DNA from: Pseudoduganella danionis
Lineage (GTDB): Bacteria; Pseudomonadota; Gammaproteobacteria; Burkholderiales; Burkholderiaceae_D
Assembly: GCF_009720775.1 (NCBI RefSeq)
Contig: NZ_WNKW01000002.1
Coordinates: 186,001-250,000, forward strand
Reading direction: 5' to 3'
DNA: 64,000 bases
Shown here: positions 14,931 to 26,091 of the stretch, piece by piece
Layout: each line of letters begins with the position of its first letter
Position numbering within the stretch: the stretch's first letter is position 1
Made by a program: the position numbers and the translations under genes
The notes under the pieces: model-generated
Databases searched by the model: none
Told to the model about the DNA's origin: nothing
Seen by the model: only the letters and a program-made list of their open reading frames with translations

Positions 14931-16504
14931 CGACCTTTAACTTCGCCCCCATGGCCGACGTACAAGCCATCGCCGCGACCATCCGCAAGCTGGCGCCCGG
15001 TGCGCAGCTCGCGTCGGATTCGCGCCGCATCAAGCTGGGCGACGTGTTCTTTGCTTTTGCAGCAGCCAGCGGCGATGCCGCTGATGGCCGCAACTTCATC
15101 GAAGGCGCGATCGAACAGGGTGCCGCCCTGATCGTGCTAGACCCAGCAGGCTTCAACTGGAACGCCAACTGGAAAGTCCCGTATATCACGGTAGAACAGC
15201 TGAAACAGCAGGCCGGCGCGATTGTGCACGCCTATTACGAACAACCCGATGCGGCCATGTTCACGGTCGGTGTGACGGGCACTAACGGCAAGACTTCCAG
15301 CGCCGTCTGGCTCGGTCAGGCGCTGTCGCGCGCTGGCGAGCTGACTGCCGTCGTCGGTACGCTGGGCGTGGGCATGTTCCGCGCCCGTGGCGAAGTGGAA
15401 TTTGAAGCCACCGGCTACACCACGCCGGACGCCGTGCTGCTGGGCCGCACGCTGGCGCAGTTGCGCGAGCAGGGTGCTGGCGCACTGGCCATCGAAGTGT
15501 CCTCGCATGCGCTCGAGCAGAGCCGTGTGGCCGGTATGCACTTCGACGTGGCGCTGTTCACCAACCTCACGCGCGACCACCTCGATTACCACGGCACGAT
15601 GGAAGCCTACGAGGCTGCCAAGGCACGCCTGTTCGACTGGCCCGGCCTGAAAACCGCCGTCATCAATCTGGACGATGCTGCCGGTGTGCGCCTGATGAAT
15701 AGCCTGAAGGCCAAGGCCCCGCTGGCCGGCGCAATTCCGCTGATCGGCTACACCCTGCAAGATGCTGCCAGCCAGCCTGCTATCGACGGCGTGCTGATGC
15801 TGCGCGCCAGCCAGTTGCGCTCGGGCCGTAGCGGCGGTACCGAATTCCATCTGGAATGCGCACTGGGCGCTGCCATGATCAAGACCCATCTGGTGGGCCA
15901 CTTCAACATCAGCAATGCACTCGGTGTGATGGGGGCGTTGCTGGCCAAAGGTCTGGGTCTGCGCGCTGCCATCGAAGCCGTGGAAGCACTGCAGCCAGCA
16001 CCGGGCCGCATGCAGCAGGTGGGTGGCCAGGATGCGCCGCTGATCGTGATCGATTACGCCCATACGCCCGATGCGCTGGAAAAAACCCTGCTCGCGCTGC
16101 GCAGCGTAGCCAGCGACCGCGCCGGTCAGCTATGGTGTGTGTTCGGCTGCGGCGGCGACCGCGATCCGGGCAAGCGACCGCAGATGGGCAAGATCGCCCA
16201 GATTGCCGACCATGTACTGGTCACCAGCGACAATCCGCGCAGCGAAGACCCGCAGTCCATCATCGCCCAGATCGTGGCCGGTATGGATCTGGCCAATCCT
16301 GCATCGAGCGTGCAACAGCAGGCTGACCGCGCGGCCGCCATTCTGTCGGCCATCAAGCATGCGGCCAAGACGGATGTGATACTGCTGGCCGGTAAAGGCC
16401 ACGAGCCGTATCAGGAAATCAAGGGCAAGAAACTGCCATTCTCCGACGCTGACCACGCCCAACTGGCGCTGTCGGCACGTTTAACCATGATGAGGCCGAA
16501 TTAA
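14927..16504 (+). CDS. murE: MurE, UDP-MurNAc-tripeptide synthetase
   Basis: A 525-residue Mur ligase that adds the third stem-peptide residue. The ATP loop is GVTGTNGKTSSA (about residues 110-121). The DNPRSEDP motif identifies the meso-diaminopimelate-adding type. The start is a GTG overlapping the ftsI stop, giving MTTFNFAPM. An ATG two bases earlier is in the wrong frame. Length is slightly above the E. coli protein. The stop shares a base with the murF ATG. Confidence 0.97.
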   Translation: MTTFNFAPMADVQAIAATIRKLAPGAQLASDSRRIKLGDVFFAFAAASGDAADGRNFIEGAIEQGAALIVLDPAGFNWNANWKVPYITVEQLKQQAGAIVHAYYEQPDAAMFTVGVTGTNGKTSSAVWLGQALSRAGELTAVVGTLGVGMFRARGEVEFEATGYTTPDAVLLGRTLAQLREQGAGALAIEVSSHALEQSRVAGMHFDVALFTNLTRDHLDYHGTMEAYEAAKARLFDWPGLKTAVINLDDAAGVRLMNSLKAKAPLAGAIPLIGYTLQDAASQPAIDGVLMLRASQLRSGRSGGTEFHLECALGAAMIKTHLVGHFNISNALGVMGALLAKGLGLRAAIEAVEALQPAPGRMQQVGGQDAPLIVIDYAHTPDALEKTLLALRSVASDRAGQLWCVFGCGGDRDPGKRPQMGKIAQIADHVLVTSDNPRSEDPQSIIAQIVAGMDLANPASSVQQQADRAAAILSAIKHAAKTDVILLAGKGHEPYQEIKGKKLPFSDADHAQLALSARLTMMRPN

Positions 16505-17895
16505 TGCGCGCTGTACTCGCACAGATTCTGCCTGCGCTGACGGGCGCGCAGTTGGTGAATAGCACTGGCGGCGAAGTCGCGTTCAACGGTGTTTCGACCG
16601 ACAGCCGCAGTGTGGCTGCCGGTTCGCTGTTTGTGGCGCTGCGTGGTGAAGTCTTCGACGCACACCAGTTCCTGGTACAAGTGGCCGAGAAGGGCGCGGC
16701 GGCTGTGGTGGTAGAAGAGCTGCCGGAAGGCTGGACGCTGCCAGCGCTGGTGGTGCCCGATACGCTGGTCGCACTGGGCCAGATCGCCAACTACTGGCGC
16801 AGCCAGTTTGCCATGCCTGTCATCGCGGTCACCGGCAGCAATGGCAAGACCACCGTCAAGGAAATGATCGCCTCTGTGCTGGCAGCAGCCCATGGCGAAG
16901 AAGGCCGTCTGGCCACGCGCGGCAATCTGAATAACGAAATCGGCGTACCGCTCACGCTATTCCGCATGGAAGCCAAACAGCAGTCCGCCGTGGTGGAACT
17001 GGGCATGAACCACCCGGGCGAAATCGCCCGTCTGAGCGCGATTGCAGCACCGACCATCGCCATGGTCAATAACGCCCAGCGCGAACATCAGGAATTCATG
17101 CACACGGTCGAAGCCGTGGCGCACGAAAATGGCGCCGTGCTGGCCAGCCTGCCCGCCGACGGTGTGGCCGTGTTCCCGTTCGGTGACCAGTATTCGCCTA
17201 TCTGGCAGCAACTGGCTGGCAGCCGCCGTGTGCTGCGTTTCGGTCTGGACAAGGGCGCCGAAGTGCGCTGCAGCTTCCGCGCCAATGATTTCGGCAGCGA
17301 GATGTTCATCACCGTGCAGGAAGGCGAGGGCGAAGCGCAGCAGTTCTTCGTCAATCTGCAGGCAGCGGGCGTGCACAACGTGCTCAATGCGCTGGCTGCC
17401 GTGGCCTGCACTTATGCCGCCGGCATCGCGCTGGAACAGATCAAACTGGGTCTCGATACTTTCGCGCCAGTCAGCGGCCGTCTGCAGCGCAAGAGCGCCA
17501 GCAATGGCGCGCTGGTGATCGACGATACCTATAACGCCAATCCGGATTCCGTGCGCGCCGCCATCGAAGTGCTGGCCAAGGCCGCTGCGCCGCGCGTGCT
17601 GGTGCTCGGCGATATGGGCGAAGTGGGCAGCCTCGGTCGCGAGTTCCACGAAGAGATTAGCGCTTACGCGCAAATGAAAGGCATCGAACAGGTGCTGGTA
17701 ACGGGCGAACTGGCCCGCCACATGCATGGCGGGGTAGTGCGTCATTTCGATCAGTTCGGCGATCTGATTGCGGCAGTCGATGCCGCCGTCACGCCACAGG
17801 CAACCGTATTAATCAAGGGCTCCCGTTTCATGAAAATGGAGCGGGTCGTGCAGCATTTGATTGGATCGCAACAAGCTAACAAGGAAACACACTAA
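16504..17895 (+). CDS. murF: MurF, UDP-MurNAc-tripeptide:D-Ala-D-Ala ligase
   Basis: A 463-residue Mur ligase that adds D-Ala-D-Ala to UDP-MurNAc-tripeptide, completing the cytoplasmic pentapeptide precursor. The Mur N-terminal domain ([18 protein letters not shown]) is followed by the ATP loop [11 protein letters not shown] (about residues 114-124) and the C-terminal motif [14 protein letters not shown]. The ATG overlaps the murE stop (TAATG), so the two are coupled. Two bases separate it from mraY. Length is normal. Confidence 0.97.
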   Translation: MRAVLAQILPALTGAQLVNSTGGEVAFNGVSTDSRSVAAGSLFVALRGEVFDAHQFLVQVAEKGAAAVVVEELPEGWTLPALVVPDTLVALGQIANYWRSQFAMPVIAVTGSNGKTTVKEMIASVLAAAHGEEGRLATRGNLNNEIGVPLTLFRMEAKQQSAVVELGMNHPGEIARLSAIAAPTIAMVNNAQREHQEFMHTVEAVAHENGAVLASLPADGVAVFPFGDQYSPIWQQLAGSRRVLRFGLDKGAEVRCSFRANDFGSEMFITVQEGEGEAQQFFVNLQAAGVHNVLNALAAVACTYAAGIALEQIKLGLDTFAPVSGRLQRKSASNGALVIDDTYNANPDSVRAAIEVLAKAAAPRVLVLGDMGEVGSLGREFHEEISAYAQMKGIEQVLVTGELARHMHGGVVRHFDQFGDLIAAVDAAVTPQATVLIKGSRFMKMERVVQHLIGSQQANKETH

Positions 17896-17897
17896 TC

Positions 17898-19067
17898 ATG
17901 CTGCTCTGGCTCGCGCAATACTTCCAGCAGGACCTCGGGCCACTCCGGGTCTTCAACTTCATTACCTTCCGCGCCGTGTTTGCCACGGCGACGGCGCTGC
18001 TGATCGGCCTGTGCGCCGGTCCGGCCGTGATCCGCAAGCTGACGGCGATGAAATACGGCCAGGCCGTGCGTACCGATGGTCCGCAGACCCACCTGAAAAA
18101 ACACGGCACCCCGACCATGGGGGGCGTGCTGGTGCTGATCGCCATCGGCGTCTCCACGCTGCTGTGGTGCGACCTGTCCAACCGTCTGATCTGGCCAGTG
18201 CTGGTGGTGACGCTGGGCTTCGGCGCGGTGGGCTGGGTAGATGACTACCGCAAGGTGGTGCGTCAGGACCCTGAGGGCATGCGCTCAGCCGAAAAATACT
18301 TCTGGCAGTCGCTGGTCGGCATCGCCGCCGCACTGTATCTGGCGTTCTCCGTGTCGGCCCCGAATGCCTCGAAAGTTTTCGAACTGTTCTACGCCTGGGT
18401 GCAGTCGGGCTTCTCGATGGATCTGCCGCCCAAGGCCGACCTGATCGTGCCGTTCTTCAAATCGATCAGCTATCCGCTGGGTGTGTGGGGCTTTATCGCG
18501 CTGACCTACTGCGTGATCGTCGGCACCAGCAATGCGGTGAACTTCACCGACGGTCTGGATGGTCTGGCCATCATGCCGACCATTATGGTCGGTGCCGCAC
18601 TGGGCCTGTTCGCCTACTTGACCGGTAGCGCCACGTATTCGAAATACCTGTTGATCCCGCACATTCCGGGCGCAGGTGAGCTGATTATCTTCTGCGGCGC
18701 ACTGGCCGGTGCGGGTCTGGCCTTCCTGTGGTTTAACACCCATCCTGCGCAAGTGTTCATGGGCGACGTGGGTGCGCTGGCACTGGGCGGTGCGCTGGGC
18801 ACCATCGCCGTGATCGTGCGTCAGGAAATCGTACTGTTCATCATGGGCGGCATCTTCGTGGCCGAAACCGTGTCCGTGATTATTCAGGTGGGCTGGTTCA
18901 AATACACCAAGAAGCGTTTTGGCGTAGGCCGTCGCGTGTTTCTGATGGCACCGCTGCACCACCACTTCGAACAAAAAGGCTGGAAAGAGACCCAGGTTGT
19001 CGTGCGCTTCTGGATTATCACGATGATGCTGGTACTGATAGGTTTGTCGACTCTGAAACTGCGCTAA
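17898..19067 (+). CDS. mraY: MraY, phospho-MurNAc-pentapeptide translocase
   Basis: A 389-residue polytopic membrane enzyme with about ten membrane segments. It transfers phospho-MurNAc-pentapeptide to undecaprenyl phosphate, making lipid I. Signature motifs are [17 protein letters not shown] (about residues 54-70), [28 protein letters not shown] and the histidine loop [11 protein letters not shown]. It begins two bases after murF and its stop (TAA) overlaps the murD ATG. The length is a little above the 360 residues of E. coli MraY. Confidence 0.97.
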   Translation: MLLWLAQYFQQDLGPLRVFNFITFRAVFATATALLIGLCAGPAVIRKLTAMKYGQAVRTDGPQTHLKKHGTPTMGGVLVLIAIGVSTLLWCDLSNRLIWPVLVVTLGFGAVGWVDDYRKVVRQDPEGMRSAEKYFWQSLVGIAAALYLAFSVSAPNASKVFELFYAWVQSGFSMDLPPKADLIVPFFKSISYPLGVWGFIALTYCVIVGTSNAVNFTDGLDGLAIMPTIMVGAALGLFAYLTGSATYSKYLLIPHIPGAGELIIFCGALAGAGLAFLWFNTHPAQVFMGDVGALALGGALGTIAVIVRQEIVLFIMGGIFVAETVSVIIQVGWFKYTKKRFGVGRRVFLMAPLHHHFEQKGWKETQVVVRFWIITMMLVLIGLSTLKLR

Positions 19068-20575
19068 TGATCTACGACGGCAAAAACGCACTGGTACTCG
19101 GACTCGGTGAGTCCGGTCTAGCTATGGCACTGTGGCTGGCCCGCAGTGGCGCACGCGTGCGCGTGGCCGATACGCGCGAGTCGCCCGAGCGCCTGCCGGC
19201 GCTGCGCCTGTCCGTGCCGGATGCGGAATTTGTCGGCGGCCCGTTCACGGCCGATCTGCTGCAGAGCGTGGACTTTGTCACCGTCAGCCCTGGCCTGGCG
19301 CCAGGCCGCGAACTGGCCCAGATTGCGCCGGCCGCTGCTGCCGCAAATATCCCTGTGTGGGGCGAGATCGAACTGTTCGCGCAGGCGCTGGAAGCGCTCA
19401 AAGCGCAGCAGGGCTATGCACCGAAAGTCATCGCCATTACGGGCACCAATGGCAAAACCACGGTCACCACGCTGGTGGGCCAGCTGTGCGAACGCGCCGG
19501 CAAGACCGTGCGCGTGGCTGGCAACATCAGCCCTGCCGCGCTCGACGTGCTGCGTCAGGTCAGCGACAGCGGCACGCTGCCCGAAGTGTGGGTGCTGGAA
19601 CTGTCCAGCTTCCAGTTGCAGACTACCTACACGCTGGAAGCCGATGCAGCCACCGTGCTGAACGTCACGCAAGACCATCTGGACTGGCACGGCGACATGG
19701 CTTCCTACGCGGCCGCCAAACACCGCATCTTTGCAGCCGACACCGTGCGCGTGCTGAACCGCGACGATGCCACCGTGATGCGTATGGCCAGCGCTACCGG
19801 CCAGAACGTTACCTTCGGTACGGATGCTCCTGTGCTGCGCGATGATCTGGGCCTGAATACGGAACGCGGCGTACTGTGGCTGGCTAGCGCCGTGCCGATG
19901 GAAGAAGAGGGCGAACCGAAGAAACGCCGCAAGAATGATCCGCTGCCACCGCCAGTGGAATGCATGGTGAAGAATCTGATGCCGGCCGATGCGCTGCAGA
20001 TTCGCGGCGTGCACAATGCCGCCAATGCGCTGGCTGCGCTGGCCCTGTGCCGCGCCATCGATCTGCCGCTGGCACCGCTGCTGCATGGTCTGCGCGAATA
20101 TCGCGGCCAGCCGCACCGCGTCGAACTGGTGTCCTCGATACACGATGTTGAATACTACGACGACAGCAAAGGCACCAATGTGGGCGCCACCGTGGCCGCA
20201 CTGATCGGTCTGGGCAAAGCCTTCGCCGGTGCCGAGCAGCGTCTGGTGGTCATCATGGGCGGCGATGGCAAGGGCCAGGACTTCGCGCCGCTGGCCGATC
20301 CTGTCAGCCGCTATGTGCGCGCCGTGCTGCTGATCGGCCGCGATGCGCCGCAGCTGCGCGCTGCCCTGCAGGATAGCGGCGTGCTGCTGGAAGACTGCGG
20401 CACCGATCTGCCGGCCGCCGTCAAGCGCGCTGCCGCACTGGCACATAGTGGCGACGCCGTGCTGCTATCGCCTGCTTGCGCCAGCATGGACATGTTCAAG
20501 AACTACGCGCATCGTGCTCAGGTGTTTATCGACACCGTGCGCGATATCGCCCTCGACGCCGGACAGGAGCTCTAA
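19067..20575 (+). CDS. murD: MurD, UDP-MurNAc-L-Ala:D-Glu ligase
   Basis: A 502-residue Mur ligase adding D-glutamate. The N-terminal Rossmann domain binds the UDP moiety ([13 protein letters not shown], about residues 10-22). The ATP loop is [13 protein letters not shown] (about 124-136). The C-terminal domain carries [16 protein letters not shown]. coli MurD has 438 residues. Part of the excess is a charged, proline-rich insertion ([18 protein letters not shown], about residues 281-298) between the central strands, likely a surface loop. Both ends overlap neighbours by a single base (TAATG). Confidence 0.96.
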   Translation: MIYDGKNALVLGLGESGLAMALWLARSGARVRVADTRESPERLPALRLSVPDAEFVGGPFTADLLQSVDFVTVSPGLAPGRELAQIAPAAAAANIPVWGEIELFAQALEALKAQQGYAPKVIAITGTNGKTTVTTLVGQLCERAGKTVRVAGNISPAALDVLRQVSDSGTLPEVWVLELSSFQLQTTYTLEADAATVLNVTQDHLDWHGDMASYAAAKHRIFAADTVRVLNRDDATVMRMASATGQNVTFGTDAPVLRDDLGLNTERGVLWLASAVPMEEEGEPKKRRKNDPLPPPVECMVKNLMPADALQIRGVHNAANALAALALCRAIDLPLAPLLHGLREYRGQPHRVELVSSIHDVEYYDDSKGTNVGATVAALIGLGKAFAGAEQRLVVIMGGDGKGQDFAPLADPVSRYVRAVLLIGRDAPQLRAALQDSGVLLEDCGTDLPAAVKRAAALAHSGDAVLLSPACASMDMFKNYAHRAQVFIDTVRDIALDAGQEL

Positions 20576-21792
20576 TGGCCTTCCAGATGCCGTTCCGCTT
20601 TGCTGAGAAATCGACGCCGTCGATGGACAGCCGCGCACGGCTGTCGAAAATGATGGAGTACGATCAGCCGCTGGTGTGGGTCACGCTGCTGCTGATGCTG
20701 CTCGGTATGGTGATGGTGTATTCGGCTTCCATCTCGCTGCCCGACTCGCCGAAATTCGCCAACTATGTGCGCTGGCAGAATACCTACTTCCTGCAGCGTC
20801 AGGCCATGTTCGTGGCCGTATCGCTGGTGGCCGCGCTGTTCGTGTTCCGCATCCGCATCGCCGATCTGCAGAAGGCTGCGCCGTATCTGTTCATCGGCAC
20901 GCTGGTGCTGCTGGTGGCCGTGCTGATTCCCGGCCTCGGCGTGGTGGTGAACGGTGGCCGCCGCTGGCTGTCGCTGAAAGTGTTCAATGTGCAGCCGTCC
21001 GAGCTGATGAAAGTGGTGATCGTGCTGTACGCGGCCGACTACACGGTGCGCAAGCAGGAATACATGCACAAGCTGACCAAGGGCTTCCTGCCCATGGCTG
21101 CTGCGGTGGCCTTCGTCGGCGGCCTGCTGCTGCTGGAGCCTGACCTTGGCGCCTTCGGCGTGATCGTCTGCATCGCCATGGGCATCCTGTTCCTGGGCGG
21201 GATCAACGTGATCTGGTTCGGCGGTATCGGTGCGTTGCTGGCGCTGATCTTTGCCTCCATCATCGCGCTGTCCAAATTCCGTCGCGAGCGTTATTTCGCC
21301 TACCTCAATCCGTGGGAAGAAGACAATGCGCTCAACAAGGCTTACCAGTTGACCCACTCGCTGATCGCGTTCGGTCGCGGCGAACTGTTTGGCGTAGGGC
21401 TGGGCGGCAGCGTGGAAAAACTGCACTACCTGCCGGAAGCCCATACCGACTTCCTGCTGGCCGTGATCGGCGAAGAGCTGGGACTAGTGGGCGTGCTGGT
21501 GGTGATCGCCATGTTCTACTGGCTGATCAAACGCGCCTTCGATATCGGCCGTCAGGCCATCGCCATCGACCAGACTTTTGCCGGCCTGACGGCCAAGGGC
21601 ATAGGCATCTGGATCGGTGTGCAGACCTTTATTAACATGGGTGTGAACCTTGGTCTTCTGCCGACCAAGGGGCTGACCCTGCCGCTGATGAGCTATGGCG
21701 GCACGGGTGTTGTAATTAATTGCGTCGGACTCGCGATCCTGCTCCGGATCGATTACGAGAACCGGGTTCTGATGCGAGGTGGCAGATTATGA
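20575..21792 (+). CDS. ftsW: FtsW, septal peptidoglycan glycosyltransferase (SEDS)
   Basis: A 405-residue SEDS-family protein with about ten membrane segments that polymerises septal glycan together with FtsI. Recognisable pieces are [24 protein letters not shown] (quoted here as spanning about residues 119-142), the [19 protein letters not shown] loop and the C-terminal [10 protein letters not shown]. The start at 20575 overlaps the murD stop and gives a cytoplasmic N-terminus before the first membrane segment. A longer frame from 20476 only shadows murD. It ends in an ATGA overlap with murG. Confidence 0.96.
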   Translation: MAFQMPFRFAEKSTPSMDSRARLSKMMEYDQPLVWVTLLLMLLGMVMVYSASISLPDSPKFANYVRWQNTYFLQRQAMFVAVSLVAALFVFRIRIADLQKAAPYLFIGTLVLLVAVLIPGLGVVVNGGRRWLSLKVFNVQPSELMKVVIVLYAADYTVRKQEYMHKLTKGFLPMAAAVAFVGGLLLLEPDLGAFGVIVCIAMGILFLGGINVIWFGGIGALLALIFASIIALSKFRRERYFAYLNPWEEDNALNKAYQLTHSLIAFGRGELFGVGLGGSVEKLHYLPEAHTDFLLAVIGEELGLVGVLVVIAMFYWLIKRAFDIGRQAIAIDQTFAGLTAKGIGIWIGVQTFINMGVNLGLLPTKGLTLPLMSYGGTGVVINCVGLAILLRIDYENRVLMRGGRL

Positions 21793-22856
21793 AACGATTG
21801 ATGATTATGGCGGCCGGTACGGGCGGTCATATTTTCCCCGGGCTGGCGATTGCGCACACGATGCGCGCGCGCGGCTGGGAAGTGAGCTGGCTCGGTACGC
21901 AGGCTGGCATGGAGCAGGAACTGGTGCCCAAGCAGGGCGTGGCCATGGACAGCATTAACTTTACCGGTATGCGCGGCAAAGGCTGGCAGCATACGCTGGG
22001 CGGCGCCTTCAAGATGGTGCAGGCGTTTGCCGACTGCTTCCGCTTTATCGGCCAGCGTAAGCCGGACGTGGTGCTGGGCATGGGCGGCTATGTGACGGTG
22101 CCGGGTGGCCTGATGGCGCGCCTGCGCGGTGTGCCGCTGGTGCTGGTGAACGCCGATGCGGCCCTGCTGCTGTCGAACAAGACGCTGGTGCCGTTTGCCC
22201 AGCGCGTGTGCTTCGGCTTCCCTGCCAACTTCGGCAATGCCGCCAGCAAAGCTGTCGTGAGTGGCAATCCGGTGCGCAAGGAAATCCTGGAAATGGCGCT
22301 GCCTGTGCAGCGCTTTGCTGGCCGTGTGGGTCCGCTGCGCATCCTCGTGGTAGGCGGCAGTCTGGGCGCCAAGGCGCTCAACGATAGCCTGCCGGCTGCG
22401 CTGGCGCTGATCCCCGAAGCTCAGCGTCCGCAGGTCACTCACCAGTCGGGCAAGAAAAATATCGATGCGTTGCGCGCTGCTTATGCGCAGGCTGGCGTGA
22501 GCGCCAATGTGGTGGACTTCATCGACGATATGGCGGGCGCCTACAGCGTGGCCGATCTGGTAATCTGCCGCGCCGGTGCCATCACCGTGTCGGAACTGAC
22601 GGCGGCCGGTGTGGCCAGCGTGTTGGTGCCGCTGGTGGCATCGACCACCAGCCATCAGCGTGACAACGCGCAGTGGATGGCGGCACAGAAGGCAGCCATC
22701 CATCTGCCGCAGACAGAATTGAGCGCCCGCAGCATGGCTGCGCTGCTGGAATCCCTTACCCGCAGCGCCTGCCTGGAAATGGCAACGGCCGCACTGGGCG
22801 CAGGCAAACGCGATGCGAATGACGCGATCGCTCAGGTATTGGAACAACTGACATGA
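21789..22856 (+). CDS. murG: MurG, lipid II-forming GlcNAc transferase
   Basis: A 355-residue GT-B glycosyltransferase on the inner face of the membrane that adds GlcNAc to lipid I, giving lipid II. The N-terminus has the family glycine loop [15 protein letters not shown] (about residues 8-22). Further family motifs are [22 protein letters not shown], and [16 protein letters not shown] in the UDP-GlcNAc site. The ATG at 21789 overlaps the ftsW stop (ATGA). A frame opening at 21720 only shadows ftsW. Its stop overlaps murC. Confidence 0.97.
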   Translation: MKRLMIMAAGTGGHIFPGLAIAHTMRARGWEVSWLGTQAGMEQELVPKQGVAMDSINFTGMRGKGWQHTLGGAFKMVQAFADCFRFIGQRKPDVVLGMGGYVTVPGGLMARLRGVPLVLVNADAALLLSNKTLVPFAQRVCFGFPANFGNAASKAVVSGNPVRKEILEMALPVQRFAGRVGPLRILVVGGSLGAKALNDSLPAALALIPEAQRPQVTHQSGKKNIDALRAAYAQAGVSANVVDFIDDMAGAYSVADLVICRAGAITVSELTAAGVASVLVPLVASTTSHQRDNAQWMAAQKAAIHLPQTELSARSMAALLESLTRSACLEMATAALGAGKRDANDAIAQVLEQLT

Positions 22857-24244
22857 AGCATAAAGTACAAAATATACACTTCGTCGGCATCGGCGGCAGC
22901 GGCATGAGCGGCATCGCCGAAGTGCTGCTCACGCTGGGCTACACGGTATCCGGCTCTGATCTGGGCAGCAATGCTGTAACCCAGCGTCTGGCCGATATGG
23001 GCGCCACCGTGCATCAGGGCCATGCGGCCGAGAACATCGGCGCAGCCGATGCAGTAGTCACTTCGACCGCTGTGCAGCAGGACAATCCGGAAGTGGTGGC
23101 TGCACGTAGCCGCAAGATTCCTATCGTGCCACGCGCCGTCATGCTGGGCGAACTGATGCGCCTCAAGCGCGGCATCGCCATCGCTGGCACCCACGGCAAA
23201 ACCACCACCACCAGTCTGGTGGCTTCCGTGCTGGCACAGGGCGGGCTCGATCCTACCTTCGTCATCGGTGGCCGTCTGACGGCGGCCGGTGCCAACGCCA
23301 AACTGGGCACGGGCGACTATCTGGTAGCCGAAGCCGACGAATCGGATGCCTCGTTCCTGAATCTGTCGCCGATGATAGAAGTGATCACCAATATCGACGC
23401 CGATCACATGGAAACCTACGAGCACGATTTCGAGAAGCTCAAGCAGGCTTTCGTGCAGTTCACCCATCGTCTGCCGTTCTACGGCCGCGCCATGCTGTGC
23501 ATCGACGATCCGCATGTGCGCGCCATCATCCCGCACGTGACCAAGCCGGTGACCACCTATGGCTTCCATGAAGAAGCCGAAGTGCGCGCCGTGAACGCGC
23601 GCGCGGTGGGCGTGGAAATGCACTTCACCGTGATTCAGGAAGGCTATCCCGATCTGGACGTGGTGCTGAACCAGCCCGGCCTGCACAATGTGCAGAATGC
23701 CTGCTCGGCGGTGGCAATTGCGCGCGAAATCGGTATCGAAGACCAGCACACGCAAGCCGGTCTGGCCGGTTTTGCCGGTGTAGGCCGCCGCTTCACCCGC
23801 TATGGCAACATCGCCATTCCTGCTGGTGGCAGCTTCGCGCTGGTGGACGATTTTGGCCACCATCCGGTGGAAACGGAAGTCACGCTGGCCGCTGCCCGCG
23901 CTGCTTTCCCGGGCCGCCGTCTGGTGCTGGCGTTCCAGCCGCACCGCTACACCCGTACGCGCGACCTGTTTGAAGATTTCGTCAAAGTGCTGGGCCATGC
24001 CGATGTGCTGGTGCTGGCCGAAGTGTATGCCGCCGGTGAAGCCCCGATTGTGGCTGCCGATGGCCGCTCGCTGGCGCATGCGCTGCGCGCGCGCGGTAAA
24101 ACCGAACCGATTTTTGTTGAGGCGATCGGCGATTTGCCGGAAACCATCATGGGCGTGGTGCGCGACGGCGACGTCGTACTCACCATGGGCGCAGGCTCGA
24201 TCAGCGGCGTCCCAGCCAAACTGACTAACTATCCTAAGGTCTGA
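22853..24244 (+). CDS. murC: MurC, UDP-MurNAc:L-alanine ligase
   Basis: A 463-residue Mur ligase catalysing the first amino acid addition to UDP-MurNAc. The N-terminal UDP-binding loop reads [15 protein letters not shown] (about residues 8-22). The ATP loop is [13 protein letters not shown] (about 112-124). The C-terminal domain carries DDFGHHPVE and [10 protein letters not shown]. Length and motifs are standard. The start overlaps the murG stop by four bases, and ddlB follows after two bases. Confidence 0.97.
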   Translation: MKHKVQNIHFVGIGGSGMSGIAEVLLTLGYTVSGSDLGSNAVTQRLADMGATVHQGHAAENIGAADAVVTSTAVQQDNPEVVAARSRKIPIVPRAVMLGELMRLKRGIAIAGTHGKTTTTSLVASVLAQGGLDPTFVIGGRLTAAGANAKLGTGDYLVAEADESDASFLNLSPMIEVITNIDADHMETYEHDFEKLKQAFVQFTHRLPFYGRAMLCIDDPHVRAIIPHVTKPVTTYGFHEEAEVRAVNARAVGVEMHFTVIQEGYPDLDVVLNQPGLHNVQNACSAVAIAREIGIEDQHTQAGLAGFAGVGRRFTRYGNIAIPAGGSFALVDDFGHHPVETEVTLAAARAAFPGRRLVLAFQPHRYTRTRDLFEDFVKVLGHADVLVLAEVYAAGEAPIVAADGRSLAHALRARGKTEPIFVEAIGDLPETIMGVVRDGDVVLTMGAGSISGVPAKLTNYPKV

Positions 24245-24246
24245 AC

Positions 24247-25206
24247 GTGAATCAAGCAATTGCAACTGAGGCTAAAGCATACGGCAAGGTGGGCGTGCTG
24301 TTCGGCGGCCGTTCCGCCGAACGCGAAGTGTCCATCATGTCCGGCACGGGCGTGGCCAAGGCGCTGCAGAGCAAAGGTATCGACGCTCACCTGTTCGATA
24401 CGGGCGAGCGCTCGCTGGCCGAACTGGCCGCGGAAAAATTCGACCGCGTGTTCATCGCGCTGCACGGCCGCTACGGCGAAGACGGCAGCCTGCAGGGCGC
24501 GCTGGAACTGCTGGGCATTCCGTACACGGGCAGCGGCGTGATGGCCAGCGCGGTCGGCATGGACAAGATCACCACCAAGATCGTCTGGCTGGCGGCCGGC
24601 CTGCCAACCCCGCGCTATGCGGTACTGAACGCGCAGTCCGATCTGGCTGGCGTGTGCGCCGATCTGGGCTTGCCGCTGATCTTCAAACCGCCGCATGAAG
24701 GTTCGACCATCGGCATCACCAAGGTCAGCGAAGCGGGCGCACTGAAAGCTGCCTACGATGTGGCGGCAGCGCTGGACGATGCCGTGCTGGCGGAAGAATT
24801 CATCACGGGGCGCGAGTTCACCGTGGCCGTGCTGGGCGCCGGTGCAGCAGCGCGTGCGCTGCCGGTAGTGGAAATCGTTGCACCGCAAGGCAATTACGAT
24901 TACCAGAACAAGTACTTCAGCGACGACACCCAGTACTTCTGCCCGGCGCAACTGCCGGCCGAACTGACGGCCGAAATGCAGCGCATCGCGGTGGAAGCCT
25001 ACCGTGCGCTTGGTTGCGAAGGCTGGGGACGGGTCGACGTGCTGCTGCGCGAGCGTGACCAGAAGCCTTATCTGCTGGAGGTGAATACTTCGCCCGGCAT
25101 GACGGGGCACTCGCTGGTGCCGATGGCGGCGCGCGCGCTGGGTATCAGCTATGAAGATCTGTGTGTCGAGATTCTGGCTAGCGCACGTTTGAAGATGAAG
25201 GGTTAA
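24247..25206 (+). CDS. ddlB: DdlB, D-alanine:D-alanine ligase
   Basis: A 319-residue ATP-grasp ligase that makes D-Ala-D-Ala for MurF. The start is a GTG, giving [21 protein letters not shown] (N-terminus quoted to residue 20 or so). Visible motifs are [40 protein letters not shown]-like [12 protein letters not shown], and the C-terminal [13 protein letters not shown] that binds Mg-ATP and substrate. It follows murC by two bases and precedes ftsQ by eight. Confidence 0.96.
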   Translation: MNQAIATEAKAYGKVGVLFGGRSAEREVSIMSGTGVAKALQSKGIDAHLFDTGERSLAELAAEKFDRVFIALHGRYGEDGSLQGALELLGIPYTGSGVMASAVGMDKITTKIVWLAAGLPTPRYAVLNAQSDLAGVCADLGLPLIFKPPHEGSTIGITKVSEAGALKAAYDVAAALDDAVLAEEFITGREFTVAVLGAGAAARALPVVEIVAPQGNYDYQNKYFSDDTQYFCPAQLPAELTAEMQRIAVEAYRALGCEGWGRVDVLLRERDQKPYLLEVNTSPGMTGHSLVPMAARALGISYEDLCVEILASARLKMKG

Positions 25207-25214
25207 GTAGCAGG

Positions 25215-26000
25215 ATGTGGCAAGACGTCAAGGCATTGAATGCAACTTCGAGCACGCTGTTCGTGCTGACGCTGTTGGCATGCATAGCCTCCGGAGTGTG
25301 GTGGGTGTCGCAGCGGCCGATGTTCAATCTGCGCACCATCCGGGTTGAAACGATGGGCGAGGACGAGTTAAGGCATGTGAATAACCTGACCTTGCGTAAC
25401 AACGTGCTGGGCAAGATCAAGGGGAATTTTTTCACCACCGATCTCGATGCAGTGCGTCAGGCCTTCGAGTCGGTGCCGTGGGTACGCCGGGCCACCATCC
25501 GGCGCGAATGGCCCAACCAGCTGATCGTGGCGCTGGAAGAGCATGAAGCGCTGGGTACGTGGGGCGAAGATGGGCGGCTGCTGTCGGTGAAGGGCGATAT
25601 CTTCACCGCCAATCTGGCCGAAGCGGAAGAGGATCATGTGCTGCCAGAGTTCGAAGGACCGGAAGGCAGCGAGAAGGAAGTACTGTCGCGTTATAGCGAG
25701 TTGCGCAAATGGTTCGCGCCGCTCAAGCTGGTACCGGAAGCGCTGTCGTTATCGAGCCGGTATGCGTGGACAGTGCGGCTGAATAACGGCATGAGCGTGG
25801 CGCTGGGACGGGAACAGAGCAGCACCACGCTGAAGGAAAGGGTAGACCGGCTGACGGGCATTTATCCGCAACTGATAACGCATCTGCAGAACATCGAGAC
25901 CATCGATATGCGTTATCAGAACGGACTGGCGCTCAGCGCCAAAGGCCTCAAGATACCGGCCGAAGGTGTGAAACCCAAGCCGGTGACGGTAGTACGCTAG
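25215..26000 (+). CDS. ftsQ: FtsQ, divisome scaffold protein
   Basis: A 261-residue bitopic protein with a short cytoplasmic N-terminus and one membrane segment (about residues 12-28, STLFVLTLLACIASGVWW). A periplasmic POTRA domain begins at FNLRTIRVETMG, and the FtsQ beta domain follows. FtsQ recruits FtsL and FtsB and links early and late divisome parts. Identification rests on topology, the FtsQ-type segment VPWVRRATIRREWPN, and its place between ddlB and ftsA. The base composition is slightly less biased than its neighbours, but nothing else is odd. Confidence 0.95.
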   Translation: MWQDVKALNATSSTLFVLTLLACIASGVWWVSQRPMFNLRTIRVETMGEDELRHVNNLTLRNNVLGKIKGNFFTTDLDAVRQAFESVPWVRRATIRREWPNQLIVALEEHEALGTWGEDGRLLSVKGDIFTANLAEAEEDHVLPEFEGPEGSEKEVLSRYSELRKWFAPLKLVPEALSLSSRYAWTVRLNNGMSVALGREQSSTTLKERVDRLTGIYPQLITHLQNIETIDMRYQNGLALSAKGLKIPAEGVKPKPVTVVR

Positions 26001-26091
26001 GCAGTACAGAACACGCAGCACAGAACAAACGTTGTTAAGACTAACCACAAAACATAGCAGCATCAGCGGGTAAGAGAGTAGGTTAAAAGAC

